From Pseudo-nitzschia pungens (taxonomy: Eukaryota > Bacillariophyta > Bacillariophyceae > Bacillariales > Bacillariaceae): DNA of 64,000 nucleotides. The stretch lies in assembly GCA_037355855.1 (NCBI GenBank), contig CM074766.1, forward strand, positions 1,798,001-1,862,000, in the 5' to 3' direction. Under the pieces are notes generated by a model. That model ran no database searches. It saw only the letters and a program-made list of their open reading frames with translations, and was not told the DNA's origin. Numbering within the stretch: the first letter of the stretch is position 1; each line of letters begins with the position of its first letter. The translations under genes were made by a program, and so were the position numbers. This document shows, piece by piece, positions 9,761-20,154 of the stretch.

Positions 9761-10837
9761 ATGGATTCTAGCTTCGATTTGACTTTGCAGAGTATTCACG
9801 GCGCCGTGTGGCGACCATTCCGAGTCTCGAACGGTAATGATTCTGTTCCTCTCTCCGCAATCAAAGCTTTTGTGTCCTTTTCGGGATCTGTACCGAATAT
9901 GAAGGTCTCGTCTTGTGCAATGTGCCCGGAGAAAGGGAGTCTTGTTGTGGAATCCGAAACGCATGAAGTTGTGGAAATATCTGAGAGGGACACAGAAATT
10001 GATCCGACGAAACCTCAGCTACTCAACACTACGTTTACTGATCCATTTGAGGAGAAGAGAGTGCGCAGACGACTATCATCATATGATTCCGCGTCATCGC
10101 ACACTTCGGGGTCATCTTGCCGACCACATCTACAGTTTGATCTCCGAAGAGAAAATGGCAACGATGGAGTTCGGAATGAGAACCCGCACACCACGACAAA
10201 TGCGAGCGATGGCAAACCCAACGCTGATCTTCAAAATGGAAATCGTATACAATTGGACATTGCCTTCAGATCAGTGGACGGTGATTCGAGCGACATTTGT
10301 ACAAAAGGTGTTGCCCATCTCAAACTTCCCGGGGATAAGTTTGAAACTCTGCCGTTGGTTCTAGATCTTCCAATCACACCGTCACATAGCAGCGATACAA
10401 GTAACAAGGATTCCGAAGATGGAGCGGATCACTCTCAGATCACCTTCGAATCATCCGCGTACATTCGTGTGCGTCTCGATAATGCGTCGAAACGTCATCA
10501 AGACCTCTCCCCTCATGTAACTACATCGCAAGAGTACCTCTTGTCGGATCACGTCGACGAGATTCAACTTGGTGGAATGGTGAAAAAGATTCATGAATAC
10601 GAAGAAATGAGGGACATCCGGAACGGTGCCTCCAGACCGCAGCTGTTTGGAGGCGGGCCGAGACGACGCTTTTTGGGTTTTGGGTGCGGGGGGACATCCG
10701 ATCTGAAGCAGTCTATTCAAGCATTTTTCGATGGAATGCGTGGGATGAATACGAAATGCATGGATCCAGACCAGGAGCTGGTGACAAGTGCGACGATGAC
10801 ATCAACGATCGTGACCCGAGAATCGTTAGAAATATAA
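9761..10837 (+). CDS. C2-like domain family protein, member 1
   Basis: A 358-residue intronless protein with no recognised catalytic motif. The N-terminal FDLTLQSIHGAVWRPF and AIKAFVSFSGSV strands, then the block LDIAFRSVDG...GVAHLKLPGD...LPLVLDLPITP and ITFESSAYIRVRLDN, follow the strand pattern of two other genes in the window (26305-27687 and 28197-29690). The pattern is like that of NT-type C2 domains: hydrophobic strands, a Gly-x-Ala strand, a -LDLPI-P- strand and a final F--xxIRVxL strand. The C-terminus has FGGGPRRRFLGFGCGG and a short helix. C2 similarity is inferred by eye; binding partner and location are unknown. Confidence 0.7.
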   Translation: MDSSFDLTLQSIHGAVWRPFRVSNGNDSVPLSAIKAFVSFSGSVPNMKVSSCAMCPEKGSLVVESETHEVVEISERDTEIDPTKPQLLNTTFTDPFEEKRVRRRLSSYDSASSHTSGSSCRPHLQFDLRRENGNDGVRNENPHTTTNASDGKPNADLQNGNRIQLDIAFRSVDGDSSDICTKGVAHLKLPGDKFETLPLVLDLPITPSHSSDTSNKDSEDGADHSQITFESSAYIRVRLDNASKRHQDLSPHVTTSQEYLLSDHVDEIQLGGMVKKIHEYEEMRDIRNGASRPQLFGGGPRRRFLGFGCGGTSDLKQSIQAFFDGMRGMNTKCMDPDQELVTSATMTSTIVTRESLEI

Positions 10838-11313
10838 GGTCACTATTTGCTGCATCCTTTGGCAGAGTTTTCTGACGCTGATATTTTTTTGGAATCATTG
10901 AGCCGAAAGTAATGTTTCGCGCTCTCCGATAACATCTGCTGTGCGTGCAAGGTGTTCGGGTCCTATTTTCCATGTTCCGTCGATGCTTCTTATATACAAG
11001 TATACTGAAAAAGTATTTAGTTAAACATAGAATGCTGTTGTTGACAAATCATTGCTTCATTTCATAGCCGTCTTCATATCATACTCTCATTCCTACATTT
11101 TATCAAGGAAGCAGCTTCCGGTGAATCCTACATTTTCATTCCGCCCCTAGAAGAATTCAGTGGCCTTGCCATTCATCACAGACATCGGTCCGATTCTATC
11201 GCTATCGATAGTACAAGTATTTCTAAAAAAAGTTCAAACCATTGCTCGGCACAAAAACATGAAATAATAGTATGACGCAATTTTTCACCAACTGAGTATC
11301 CTTCATAGATTCT
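10838..11313. other. Convergent 3' intergenic region
   Basis: Spacer between the C2-like gene (+) and AP-3 mu (-). It holds only AT-rich sequence consistent with two 3' UTRs; no gene or repeat is seen. Confidence 0.5.
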
Positions 11314-12792
11314 TTAGCTATATCGCACTTGGTACAAACCACTTTTCGTAATATTTCTGACACCCTTGTAGGGCTGGTACGACTCGCCGGTGATGCTTAG
11401 GCCACTAACCGTCAAACCGCTCACGGACGTCAAGGGGATCTTCCAGTGTAGGGACAAATTGGGTGATGCGACTTCTTTTTCCTCTTCGTCATCGCTGTCA
11501 CCGGTGTCCTGCCGTGTGTGTTTTTTGGGAGGATTCATCTTGAGTGTCGCCACGAGCTGCACCCGTGGCAGTGTAGGGTCGTCCGCCAGCTTTCCAACGG
11601 TCCATTTCGCGATCTTTCCCGCTTCGTCGTAAACGACAGATCCCGTCGAGACCTGGAAGGTCGCCGTTCGAAGTTGCTTCGGGAATGGTATGGTAATAGC
11701 AACATCTTCCACCATCATGCGCACGTTTTTGTTTCGGGAAGCGCTCGTGATGAGAGATGACAGAGACTTTACTCGCACGGTGACCATGAGCCTTGCGGAG
11801 TACTCAACTTCTGCGCTAGAGCTGGAACCAGCGTTGTTCTTCGGAGGCTTGAATACGTTCCACTGGGAATGGCATTCCAGGGGCGGGGAAAAGTTCGCCT
11901 TTCGATCACCGCTGATGGAATACTTCAGCAATTCAAAGTTCCCATCGGGTGGTACAAAGCTGACTACTTTGTCGCGTTCGAAGCGCCCATATCTTACACA
12001 CGGATGAAAAGAGCAGTCGTCGATCAACGTGGGGTCCTTGAACGTTAACACCAGATCTGGGATTCCACTCAGCTGGCACTGGCATTGAATCCTTCCAGAT
12101 ACGTCGGATTGGACAATGTTCCCCGAAGCTGCGTCGATGATTGCATCGATTTCCTCCACGATGTCCATGTAAAATTCATTCTGTGTGTATGTGACACCAG
12201 CCGCCCTCCAGGGCATGTTGCTGATCGTCCCGCTCGGAAGGGCATTCGAAACGTTCGTGTTCGCAAAGACGGCCGTAGTTATTTTCGACATGATCGACGG
12301 CGGGCGGATCATGGCTTTGAGTGCGTTGGGTTCCGTGGTCAGAGGCCAGCCATAGTCCACCATTTCTTCGAGCAACTGATAAACGGTAGAAAAATTCTCC
12401 TTGACAGCCGACTCGTCCGCCGGGTTCCCGAAATAATCGACAAAAATATCGGCAACCCGGTGCAGAAATTCGAGAATCATGAGCGGGCTGACCTCCCCGG
12501 GAACGACCGCCAAATAGGACAAGCCGTCCCGCAGGGTGCTGATGATGTACACCGTTCCGTGATTGGTCTCTGGAACCTCCATCACGGGAAGCACGTCCAG
12601 TGGCAGCAACAATTGCTGTTCTTCGTTCGTTAGGAGTGAAGTCGTCGTGGACAGACCTCCGTGATGATTCACTCCCTTCGATGCCTTGTCCCAAAAATAG
12701 TCACAAACCGATCGTGACACGGGGGCGTCACGAAAGTGTCGCTCGATCAGGACTTCGCCCGTCGGTGAAAGTATAAACATGGACTGAATCAT
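11314..12792 (-). CDS. AP3M: AP-3 adaptor complex subunit mu
   Basis: A 492-residue intronless protein. Residues 1-150 are the longin-like domain (MIQSMFILSPTGEVLIERHF; the VSRSVCDYF motif matches AP3M1; ILEFLHRVADIFVDYFG). The linker contains the diagnostic LPSGTISNMPWRAAGVTYTQ. Residues ~200-490 are the mu homology domain (EFYMDIVEEIDAIID, LSGIPDLVLTFKDP, SFHPCVRYGRFERDKVVSFV, PPDGNFELLKY) ending GLYQVRYS. AP-3 sorts cargo from endosomes or Golgi to lysosome/vacuole-type compartments, and the mu subunit binds Tyr-based YxxPhi signals. The length is slightly above the usual 415-420 because of an acidic insert (TGDSDDEEEKEV) near residue 430. The match to animal AP3M1 in motif order and wording is strong. 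Confidence 0.96.
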   Translation of the reverse strand: MIQSMFILSPTGEVLIERHFRDAPVSRSVCDYFWDKASKGVNHHGGLSTTTSLLTNEEQQLLLPLDVLPVMEVPETNHGTVYIISTLRDGLSYLAVVPGEVSPLMILEFLHRVADIFVDYFGNPADESAVKENFSTVYQLLEEMVDYGWPLTTEPNALKAMIRPPSIMSKITTAVFANTNVSNALPSGTISNMPWRAAGVTYTQNEFYMDIVEEIDAIIDAASGNIVQSDVSGRIQCQCQLSGIPDLVLTFKDPTLIDDCSFHPCVRYGRFERDKVVSFVPPDGNFELLKYSISGDRKANFSPPLECHSQWNVFKPPKNNAGSSSSAEVEYSARLMVTVRVKSLSSLITSASRNKNVRMMVEDVAITIPFPKQLRTATFQVSTGSVVYDEAGKIAKWTVGKLADDPTLPRVQLVATLKMNPPKKHTRQDTGDSDDEEEKEVASPNLSLHWKIPLTSVSGLTVSGLSITGESYQPYKGVRNITKSGLYQVRYS

Positions 12793-13358
12793 TTTTTGGT
12801 TTGATGGATATTGTAAACGCTGCTGGCGCTGCTGACGCTGCTGACGTTCTCGTTTGGTTTTGTGTTGCTTTGCTTTCTTTCAACGTTTCTGGTCTACCGT
12901 ATTAGATCTTCTGACTCGCAAGTTACGAAATGCCACCAAGCAGTAATGATCGTTAATACCATGCTATGTTACCATTCCATCGGTTGCTTTTGGCGACATA
13001 AATACTTCTAAACGGGAAAGATTGAAGACATAGTTCACAGTTGGCTGTTATTGCCTCAGTTTTTTACTGAAGATTGATTGATCCTCGTTGCGGGCGAAGA
13101 TTTGTTTACTGTGCAAATTCAAATCGACTCGTTCGATTTGATGCTGTCTTGTTTTGTTCGCGCCATTTTTTTTTTTCAAAAAATGGGGTTGGGTAACTTA
13201 CGGTAACTTACTTGTACGGTATCATACAGTAAGGTAGTAAAACAAAACGTTACGGTAACTTCCCACTCCGCAGACAAACAAACTTTGTCTGCTTCGACCC
13301 TTGATGCTTGAGGGCAATTTGTGCAACTCATAAGAAGTGTTGCGAATCCGAGCCAACG
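12793..13358. other. Divergent intergenic region between AP-3 mu and RNase H2A
   Basis: It contains a nonanucleotide array at 12818-12846 and a motif cluster at about 13190-13262, where GGTAACTTACGGTAACTTAC and CGTTACGGTAAC occur close together just upstream of the RNase H2A start. No gene is seen. Confidence 0.5.
12818..12846 (+). repeat. Nonanucleotide tandem repeat (CGCTGCTGA)3
   Basis: Three units and a partial fourth of CGCTGCTGG/CGCTGCTGA, 26 bp upstream of the AP-3 mu start codon, in its presumed 5' UTR. Confidence 0.85.
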
Positions 13359-15196
13359 ATGGCGCAACCACCAGAAACAGGGATAGACTCAGAGCGGCAA
13401 ATGTCCCGGGAAGAAATGAAAAGCGGGAGCGAATCAAAAGCGGAACAATCGCAATCGCTGGGGGAGGAAAACGAAAGGGCGACCGTTATTTGTTGCACGT
13501 GTTCCCACGCAACTCTGTGCAAAAAGTGCGGGATTCCAATTGCAACAAAGGAGGCTACCAAAACGGCAATCGATGAACTGATCCACGACGAGCGCCCCCC
13601 GCTCGCGAACGTCTTTGGAAACGGCCCCTTGTTGGTATCCAACGTGCCTGAGTCTGTCAAGAACAGCAATGGAGGGGTCGTCCTCGGAATTGAGTGAGTA
13701 CTCGGCGCCGATATCGGTATTGGCATGAGCATCGGCCTCGATTTTATGGAAAGGAAACAGGGCAATTCCACTGAGTTCGTTTCGCTTCTCGTTTTGAAAT
13801 GTTTCAGTGAGGCTGGCAGAGGTTGTGTGCTCGGTCCTATGGTCTATGGATGTGCCTACTGGAGCGCCGACGTTGGTGACGCGATTCCGAAAGGATTTCG
13901 GGACTCGAAACAAATGAAGGAGTCAGGTGGGTTGGTTCACTTGCTAGTCGATGGCGTACTGGTTGCTGCGGTCGTTGCTGCGGTCGTCGCTGCGTTTCGA
14001 CCCCTCGCTAATTCCTTTGTGTTCCCATGACCCACTTATCTTTCCTGGATCTTACAGAGAGAGACACTCTTTTCGAGGAATTAAAAGGTACGTTGATTTC
14101 ATGTGTGTAGGAGTAGGTAAGTTGGTGAAGGTACGGTTCGTCGTCGGTTCGAAATCTGACATTGCGTGTTTCATCGGCAAGTCCAGAGCACCACGATATT
14201 GGATACGCATTGCGATCCATTCTGCCCTCGGAAATTTCTCGGAACATGCTTCGGAAATCCACCGACGTATACAATCTAAATGAAATGAGCCACGATGCGG
14301 CCATTACCTTGATTCATAAAATTGTCCACCAGGGCAACGTCAAGGTGACGAAAGCCTTCATCGATACCGTAGGTAACCCAAAAACGTACAAACGCAAATT
14401 GGAACGAGAATTTCCCGATATTGAATTTGTTGTGGAGAGCAAAGCAGATGCAAATTATGCACCCTGTTCGGCTGCATCCGTAGGTAAGATTCTAATGACA
14501 CGAAAATATGATTTTAGAGTTTGGTGGTGTATGGTGGTGGCTAGGCAGAGTTATCCGGCTCCTTACTTTCATTCTTTTTATTTTTCTCGATCTCCCTCTC
14601 CGTCGATAGTCGCAAAAGTCATGCGAGATAGAATGCTGGAAAATTGGAAATATTCAGAGTCATGTGACATCTCTCGCGAATTTGGAAGCGGTAAGAACTA
14701 TACCGAATGAATCTGTTGACCAATACCTGTTGCATTCGCCAAGCGCTCTATTTGTCGTCCATTTCTCACCACAGTGTCCCTTGGCCGTACAACCTTGTGG
14801 GGACAACTCGTCAACACTATAGGCTACCCGAGTGATCCGAAGTGCAAACAATGGTTGGAAACATTGCACGATCCGGTGTTTGGATACTCCGACATTTTAC
14901 GCTTCAGCTGGGCCACATCAAAACAGAAATTGACGGAGAATCCGGAGGCGGTACCAGTTGTGTTTCGTGCCGACTTGGACGACGACGATGAACTGGAGCA
15001 ACAAAAGGGGAATGACTCAGTTTTTGCAAAAGAAACGCAAGAGATTCAGCTATTTCGAAAAACGAAACATCCGAGTCAAGGACTCTATTGTGACCTAATC
15101 TATGGAGAAGACCGTGGTGTGGCACAGCATTTTAGAAACTGGTCCTTTCGATGGATTCAGGAACCCTGCGTTGCAACTATAATCTCGATGCCGTAG
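13359..15196 (+). CDS. RNASEH2A: Ribonuclease H2 catalytic subunit A, six exons
   Basis: Proposed exons are 13359-13693, 13808-13926, 14058-14087, 14187-14483, 14610-14690 and 14823-15196, all with GT...AG ends, giving 411 residues. The catalytic signature GIDEAGRG spans the first junction: intron 1 interrupts the codon of Asp112. Other hallmarks are DSKQMKESERDTLFEEL, FIDTVGNP (Asp221), KADANYAP (Asp249), AASVAKVMRD and GSGYPSDPKCKQWL...FGYSDILRFSW. Asp112, Glu113, Asp221 and Asp249 match the four human active-site acids. The enzyme removes ribonucleotides from DNA and RNA/DNA hybrids, together with H2B and H2C. The protein is about 110 residues longer than the human subunit, mainly from an N-terminal extension with clustered cysteines (45, 46, 48, 54, 57). 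AATAAA follows 32 bp after the stop. Confidence 0.93.
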
Positions 15197-15227
15197 CTAT
15201 CTTTGGTATTCAATTTCTCGGAGATTG

Positions 15228-15233
15228 AATAAA
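15228..15233 (+). terminator. Probable polyadenylation signal of RNase H2A
   Basis: AATAAA, 32 bp after the stop codon. Confidence 0.4.
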
Positions 15234-16228
15234 GGATAACAACATCGAAAACTGATCCCTACTGCTCACGATCATATCTTTCAAAATCAATTTCCCCAGT
15301 CGAACAGTGTTGGCTCGGTTTTTCCGAATCACTCAACAGTTTGGAATCCAAATTCACTTACTATCGCAGATTGTACGAAAGGAACCTCCGGATATGATGG
15401 TTTTAGGACTGGTTTCGGCAGGAAAGCATTGCGTTGCTAGGCTTGCATAGCGGTAACATGTTGAAGTTTGCTGTTTGGCACTGTGAGTCAAGTTGGTTGT
15501 TTTCAGAAAACAAATAGTATGATACTATGATAACGAGATTCGTTAGTGAAACAAACTAAGCATACGTATAATTAATGAGATAGAATATGGATGTTTTGAA
15601 TGTCTCCATGTAATTTTGAAAGGTGAAAGAAGGAAATTTTCTTGCCTCATTTTGTTGAGCTGAAATGACTTCATACGTTCTCAAGTTGTTTGGATGAAAA
15701 CAATTGGAACAAGGCATGGTGTTCTAAATTGTGGGTAGTCCTAAAACATGACGATTGATTCTCTTACTACATTTAGGCAAGTAAAACAAGGCTGTTTTTG
15801 TTCAATCCATACTAAGTTACTTGGACTGCCCTGCTGACCGTCATTCTTGATTTGTCGAATTGGCAGCAGTTGAATACACTCCTTTCTAAGGGATTCACCT
15901 GGTTATTCATTAGTACATCATAACAAACTTGTTTTTGGTGGCTAGAAGCAATTCACGGGTCAAACACTGTGGCAGTTCGGCAACTCTATTCCTTTGCACC
16001 ACAGCAACAGCACGAGGAGTGATTGTTTTCGAGACAATTTTGAAGACGAGTTTGATCACCAAAAGAGAGATTCTTGCTGTCTCCTGTTACTCGGGGGGGG
16101 GTGTCCGTTGAGTTTTTTTGCAGTCTGGACTGAGCGGGTGATGATCTCGGTTGGCGAATTCGGTGAGTCGTGTCGCACCCCATCATGACTGCCTCGCGTG
16201 TGAGTAAGACTTCTATTGCACGCTCAGC

Positions 16229-16309
16229 GAAATTCCGAACAGCTGTCCAGCAGTTTAGTACAAGTTATTTGGGACTTGGAAGAGGGGGACAGCTGTTATG
16301 AATTCTGTG
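16229..16309. repeat. Degenerate copy of the ~95 bp foldback repeat
   Basis: The left arm reads GAAATTCCGAACAGCTGTCC and the right arm GGGGGACAGCTGTTATGAATTC. These are imperfect inverted repeats of each other and resemble the AATTCCTATCAGCTGTCCCCC arms of the copies at 57.6, 58.1 and 63.8 kb. Confidence 0.6.
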
Positions 16310-16982
16310 ACAGGAGGAATGCGAAACTACTTGTCGTGGTAAGGTTACGGTAAGGTATGCAAGATTCTGTAAGAAGGGCAGGAGACTGAGTCACGCACAG
16401 AATGTCGACTCCGTCCAATCAACATGAACTATGAATCATGCTATCCTTCTTCTAGTCATGAATTCCTTCCTAGTCGTTTTTCGATTCCCTCTGTTTGCAA
16501 GAAGGGAATATGGAACTAAGCCTTCAGCCTTCCAAGTTAAATACTGTAATTCAGTTGAACATGACGTCGTCGCTAAGCGTCGTCGACACGTATGGTGAGC
16601 GAATCATTTTCTCTCTAATGAAAGTGATTACGTAATAATATGACCTCTGCCGAAACTTCGAAGTTCGGCGAAAGTCATCAGAAGTTGACTTGACGAGGCG
16701 ACATCATGAAACAAGACTATCGCTACGATCAGGATTGGGACCAAGAAAAGCACACGCAATTTCCCGAGTTCTACCGTTGACATTCGGAGTGTTGCGCATA
16801 AGACTTACGCACCATCACTCTTTCACAGAACTCAGAACCCTGCCGTGTATTCACTGTTCACTCAGCTCTCCAACAATTGTTTTCTTTGCAGGTTTCAGCC
16901 GCAGCCGCACATCACCGGAATTGCTCACAAAATTAACTCTACGGGCACGACAAAGAGCCAATAATTAAACTTCGATAGAATC

Positions 16983-17442
16983 ATGTTTTCAAGAACAATT
17001 TACAGAGTCGGAACCTCACAGCTGGTTCGAGTGAATCCAGCAATCGGGCAAACTCGTTCGCTTTCAACTGAAGGAATCGCAGCGGTGGATAAGTTGAAGG
17101 GTGCCCTCGAAGAATATCGCGCTCGAAAGTACGTGTGCTAAAGTCAATGTTCCCATAAATAGATGTGTGAGCTGATTAACTTCTGCCATCGCTAACTTTC
17201 GTTGTTTCCAATTCATCAAAATGAACAGTTATGCACAGTGTATCCCAACTCGTTTTAAGAAGGATATTATCCGCGCGGCTAAGGAAGGCGAAACAGAGCA
17301 TGTCGCACTCGAGGGCTTCGAAAAGGTAATTTCAAATATTGGTGCGTCGAACAAAGTATCGCGTCAGGACATGGAACTTATTTTCTCTGAGAACGGAGTG
17401 TCTGGACGCATTTCCACGGAAAAAATGCTGAAATTGCTTTAA
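16983..17442 (+). CDS. Small conserved-looking mitochondrial protein, two exons
   Basis: Exons 16983-17128 and 17229-17442 (intron 100 bp, GTACGT...CAG, phase 2) give 119 residues. The N-terminus MFSRTIYRVGTSQLVRVNPA followed by RSLS is typical of a mitochondrial presequence with an R-3-type cleavage site. The mature part is helical: AAVDKLKGALEEYRARNYAQ, PTRFKKDIIRAA, then ALEGFEKVISNIGASNKVSRQDMEL and a final GRISTEKMLKLL. The spacing resembles a pair of EF-hand-like helix-loop-helix units without a clear calcium loop. I do not recognise the family. It converges on the VDE-related gene. Confidence 0.75.
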
Positions 17443-17711
17443 AGAAACTTGTCGATACGAAAGAGGCCAACCAACGGATAAGGCAACAACGTGTCCATAG
17501 CCTTTCAGTGGTTAAATTTTGATGGAAATACAATGAGGAACGTTTACATAGATAGAATATACAAATTAAATACATACGGCTTTTATTTCACTTACCAGTG
17601 TCATCAAAGCACTGCGAGCTACATGGTGCGTGGAAGTAGAGAATTAAAAGCACTTAATTTATGACATTTGCAAGGGTAATCGCATTTCCTATATACGTCA
17701 GTTCTTAATAA

Positions 17712-19487
17712 TTACGATGCCAACAAATACGCTTGCCTCAGCTCCTCCTTTCGCTTCAACACATCTTTTCTGAAGAAATCTAGCGGAGGAGGCCCGGCAT
17801 CGATCATGCCAGCGGAATCCTCTCTGTTGTCAACAATGAAAAGTTCCCACGGATCAATGCCAGCCGACCGCAATTTCGGATAGATTTTTTCCTTTCTCTC
17901 ACTTTCTGACGGAAGCGACCCATCGGCTGTGCACAATAAGCCACCCAAATATCTTTGACCGACCGCTCCAGCGGCACCTGCGTAGTGAAAGATGATGTAT
18001 GAAAGGTCGTCGGCTACATCGACCAGGGTCCAGAATTCGTCCGACGTCACCCCGTTGTCGAGCACACTGAATCGGAATGTCCCCGGAACCTTACCGTCCC
18101 TTACACGATAGTGTCTCTTGGCCCATACATTCCTCCCGTCAATGGTCTCTACGCGAAATACAGGATCGTACCACATGCTCCTTCCATCAGCACTGTTGTA
18201 AAATATCTGGTTCTGGGAAGGGAATTGATCGTACGCAACGTTTGCTCCCGCCGATACTTTCCATGAAATCTCGGTCTGCAAGCTACTGTCCAAGGCGTCT
18301 TCGTCGTTCAGGTGACCAATCAAAATCTTACGCGCGACTTCTTTCGTCAACGGTTTACCCCTGAAAGTTGACATGGGAGTCACTTGCGGCAATTGTGGTA
18401 TTTTTGCATCGCAACCAAAGATGTTGTTCTTCTGCAAAATGCAATAGCTAAAATCCCTCAACAGGTCGGATTCGTACGACACGATCGTGCGGTACGATGC
18501 GACCTGATCACTCGTGTCCACCGCGGTGAGCGCATCGAGGCATTCCTTACAGTTTTCATCCGCCACGCACTTTGCAATACAATTGCCACACTTGGATATC
18601 ATCTTGTAGAATTCTTGGGCATTCCGCACCGGGCCCTTTTCCCATGTTGCGTCGATGCTGTGCTTCACCCAATCGATCGGAGCAACATATTGGTTGAAAA
18701 ACAGCATAATCGCATACGTGAAATCGTCGGACGTCCAACGATCAAAGAGTCCCATCATTTGCTCTTCCATTCGCTTCCCACTTGCACCGTTGCTCCAGGG
18801 AAGTAGCAGAGAGCTGAGAGAAGGAGACTCCGCATCGTATGGTCCGCACAAAGATGACGGATTCGATTTCGTTCCCTTGAAGTCCAGCGCAAATTGACAG
18901 AGATCTTTCTCACCGGACGTGCTTTTTCTTTCACTAAAGATATCATTGACAAACAACAGATCAGAATCACGCTCCATGTTGAACACCACCAATGCATTAG
19001 CATCCAAAATCTGTTGACGAATTGCCGAAAAATCGTCGGCGGCATCGGGCATCAGGATGATGTCGGCCTCGACTGCCCCATCCGAAAACCACAGTGTTTT
19101 TCGCTGAAGTTGTTCTGCCGCTTCCAGTATGGAGGGACTTCCGTACGGTGAGTACGACCCAAACTTGGATTTGATTTCATTTGCATTATGAGGAAGAAGA
19201 AAAACCGCTTTGCCCACCAATTCCTTCGGGGATGAAGCTGACACAGCATCGGAGGCACCCAAACTGGTCGGCGACGACACGCCTAGAATTGTTGTGGCAG
19301 CTTTTCGGGCGAATTGCGTACCACTGAAAACTCCATTTTGCCAGGTGCTTGTCAAATCGATGGTTTTGGACACCGCGTTACTCGTGATACCCGGGATTGT
19401 TGGGTTCGCATGAAATGACAACACCGGGGTGGCGTTACAGATCAAGCCAAATATGACGAGACACGTCCATAGGCGGAGAAATACCAT
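17712..19487 (-). CDS. Violaxanthin de-epoxidase-related plastid protein (VDR/VDE-like)
   Basis: A 591-residue intronless protein when started at the ATG at 19487. That start gives a clear signal peptide (MVFLRLWTCLVIFGLICNA...PVLS) followed by Phe-His, the diatom ER-plus-plastid type of leader. The frame is open 82 codons further up to a His-rich start at 19733, which looks non-coding. The middle has a Cys-rich block (CGNCIAKCVADENCKECLDAL, then YCILQKNN-FGC), as in the VDE N-terminal domain. The C-terminal ~200 residues are the lipocalin-like part (VAYDQFPSQNQIFY, MWYDPVFRVETIDG, FRFSVLD, WTLVDVADDLSYIIFHYAGA, GGLLCTADG). VDE reduces violaxanthin or diadinoxanthin epoxides in the thylakoid lumen. 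The divergent Cys block and the long N-terminal domain (residues ~60-290) point to the VDR branch, whose substrate is not established. Confidence 0.85.
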   Translation of the reverse strand: MVFLRLWTCLVIFGLICNATPVLSFHANPTIPGITSNAVSKTIDLTSTWQNGVFSGTQFARKAATTILGVSSPTSLGASDAVSASSPKELVGKAVFLLPHNANEIKSKFGSYSPYGSPSILEAAEQLQRKTLWFSDGAVEADIILMPDAADDFSAIRQQILDANALVVFNMERDSDLLFVNDIFSERKSTSGEKDLCQFALDFKGTKSNPSSLCGPYDAESPSLSSLLLPWSNGASGKRMEEQMMGLFDRWTSDDFTYAIMLFFNQYVAPIDWVKHSIDATWEKGPVRNAQEFYKMISKCGNCIAKCVADENCKECLDALTAVDTSDQVASYRTIVSYESDLLRDFSYCILQKNNIFGCDAKIPQLPQVTPMSTFRGKPLTKEVARKILIGHLNDEDALDSSLQTEISWKVSAGANVAYDQFPSQNQIFYNSADGRSMWYDPVFRVETIDGRNVWAKRHYRVRDGKVPGTFRFSVLDNGVTSDEFWTLVDVADDLSYIIFHYAGAAGAVGQRYLGGLLCTADGSLPSESERKEKIYPKLRSAGIDPWELFIVDNREDSAGMIDAGPPPLDFFRKDVLKRKEELRQAYLLAS

Positions 19488-20154
19488 GGGCGATAGCGAC
19501 GGTAGAACAGGCACTCGGGGAAGATCTTTCAGAGAGCTCGTGAAGAGTAACATAAAGGCACTGGTAGGGGTATGATCAGAAATGCCTTTGGCTGTAGAAG
19601 CAACTGGCACAGGTACTTCCTCTGGTAACAACGAAGTAAATCTTACAAGTACGTTGTCATAGCGCATTTTTTCTCTCAATCTCAACAACATCATCTTGTG
19701 AATTTCGTGATGATGATGATGATGATGATTCATTCATTCGTTCATTATTTTGGAGATCCCGAGAAGTTTTCGCGCAATCAGTGTGGACCAATCCGATTCG
19801 TTCGGTCTTCTTCCTAGATAGTACATTGAACGTGACCTCTATGATACGATTCATACGAACACGGCAAGCCGACTTCGGTGATGATTAATTTTAAGGTTAC
19901 TCACTCTCTTGTTTACAGTAAGAAATCCTTACAAAGTACGTAGTACTACGTACCTTACCGTACGAAGTATCAGTAAACTTAATCTTAACGCGGTTAACGC
20001 TCATCGAAACTGAGACTTCCTCGAAAACATCAATCAGCACCGGATGTAAAGCACACCTTCAAAGACAGAACTGCCAGTGCCCAAAGCCGACGGCAACTAT
20101 TCCTCAAAAAGGCTCTTTCACTTCGTTTGTTTTCGAATTTCCATCATCCTAAAC
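19488..20154. other. Divergent intergenic region
   Basis: Upstream region of the VDE-related gene and the K+ channel. It holds a (TGA)n microsatellite at 19708-19729 followed by CATT units, and a dense motif cluster at about 19893-19970 including the palindrome ACGTAGTACTACGT. Confidence 0.5.
19708..19729 (+). repeat. Trinucleotide microsatellite (TGA)7
   Basis: Seven TGA units next to CATT repeats. Read on the minus strand in the frame of the VDE-related gene they would encode a run of seven histidines, but this lies upstream of the more likely start codon. Confidence 0.9.

Larger units (their letters stand above)
15197..16982. other. Intergenic region with a degenerate palindromic repeat
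   Basis: About 1.8 kb with no recognised gene. It holds the polyadenylation signal of RNase H2A, a worn copy of the foldback repeat (16229-16309) and a motif stretch AAGGTTACGGTAAGGTATG near 16342. Short open frames around 15929-16188 and 16690-16968 have no recognisable content. Confidence 0.5.

Noticed and set aside
19705..19733. Run of seven histidines at a possible protein start
   Set aside because: It is the translation of a (TGA)n microsatellite upstream of the likelier start at 19487, which gives a proper signal peptide.
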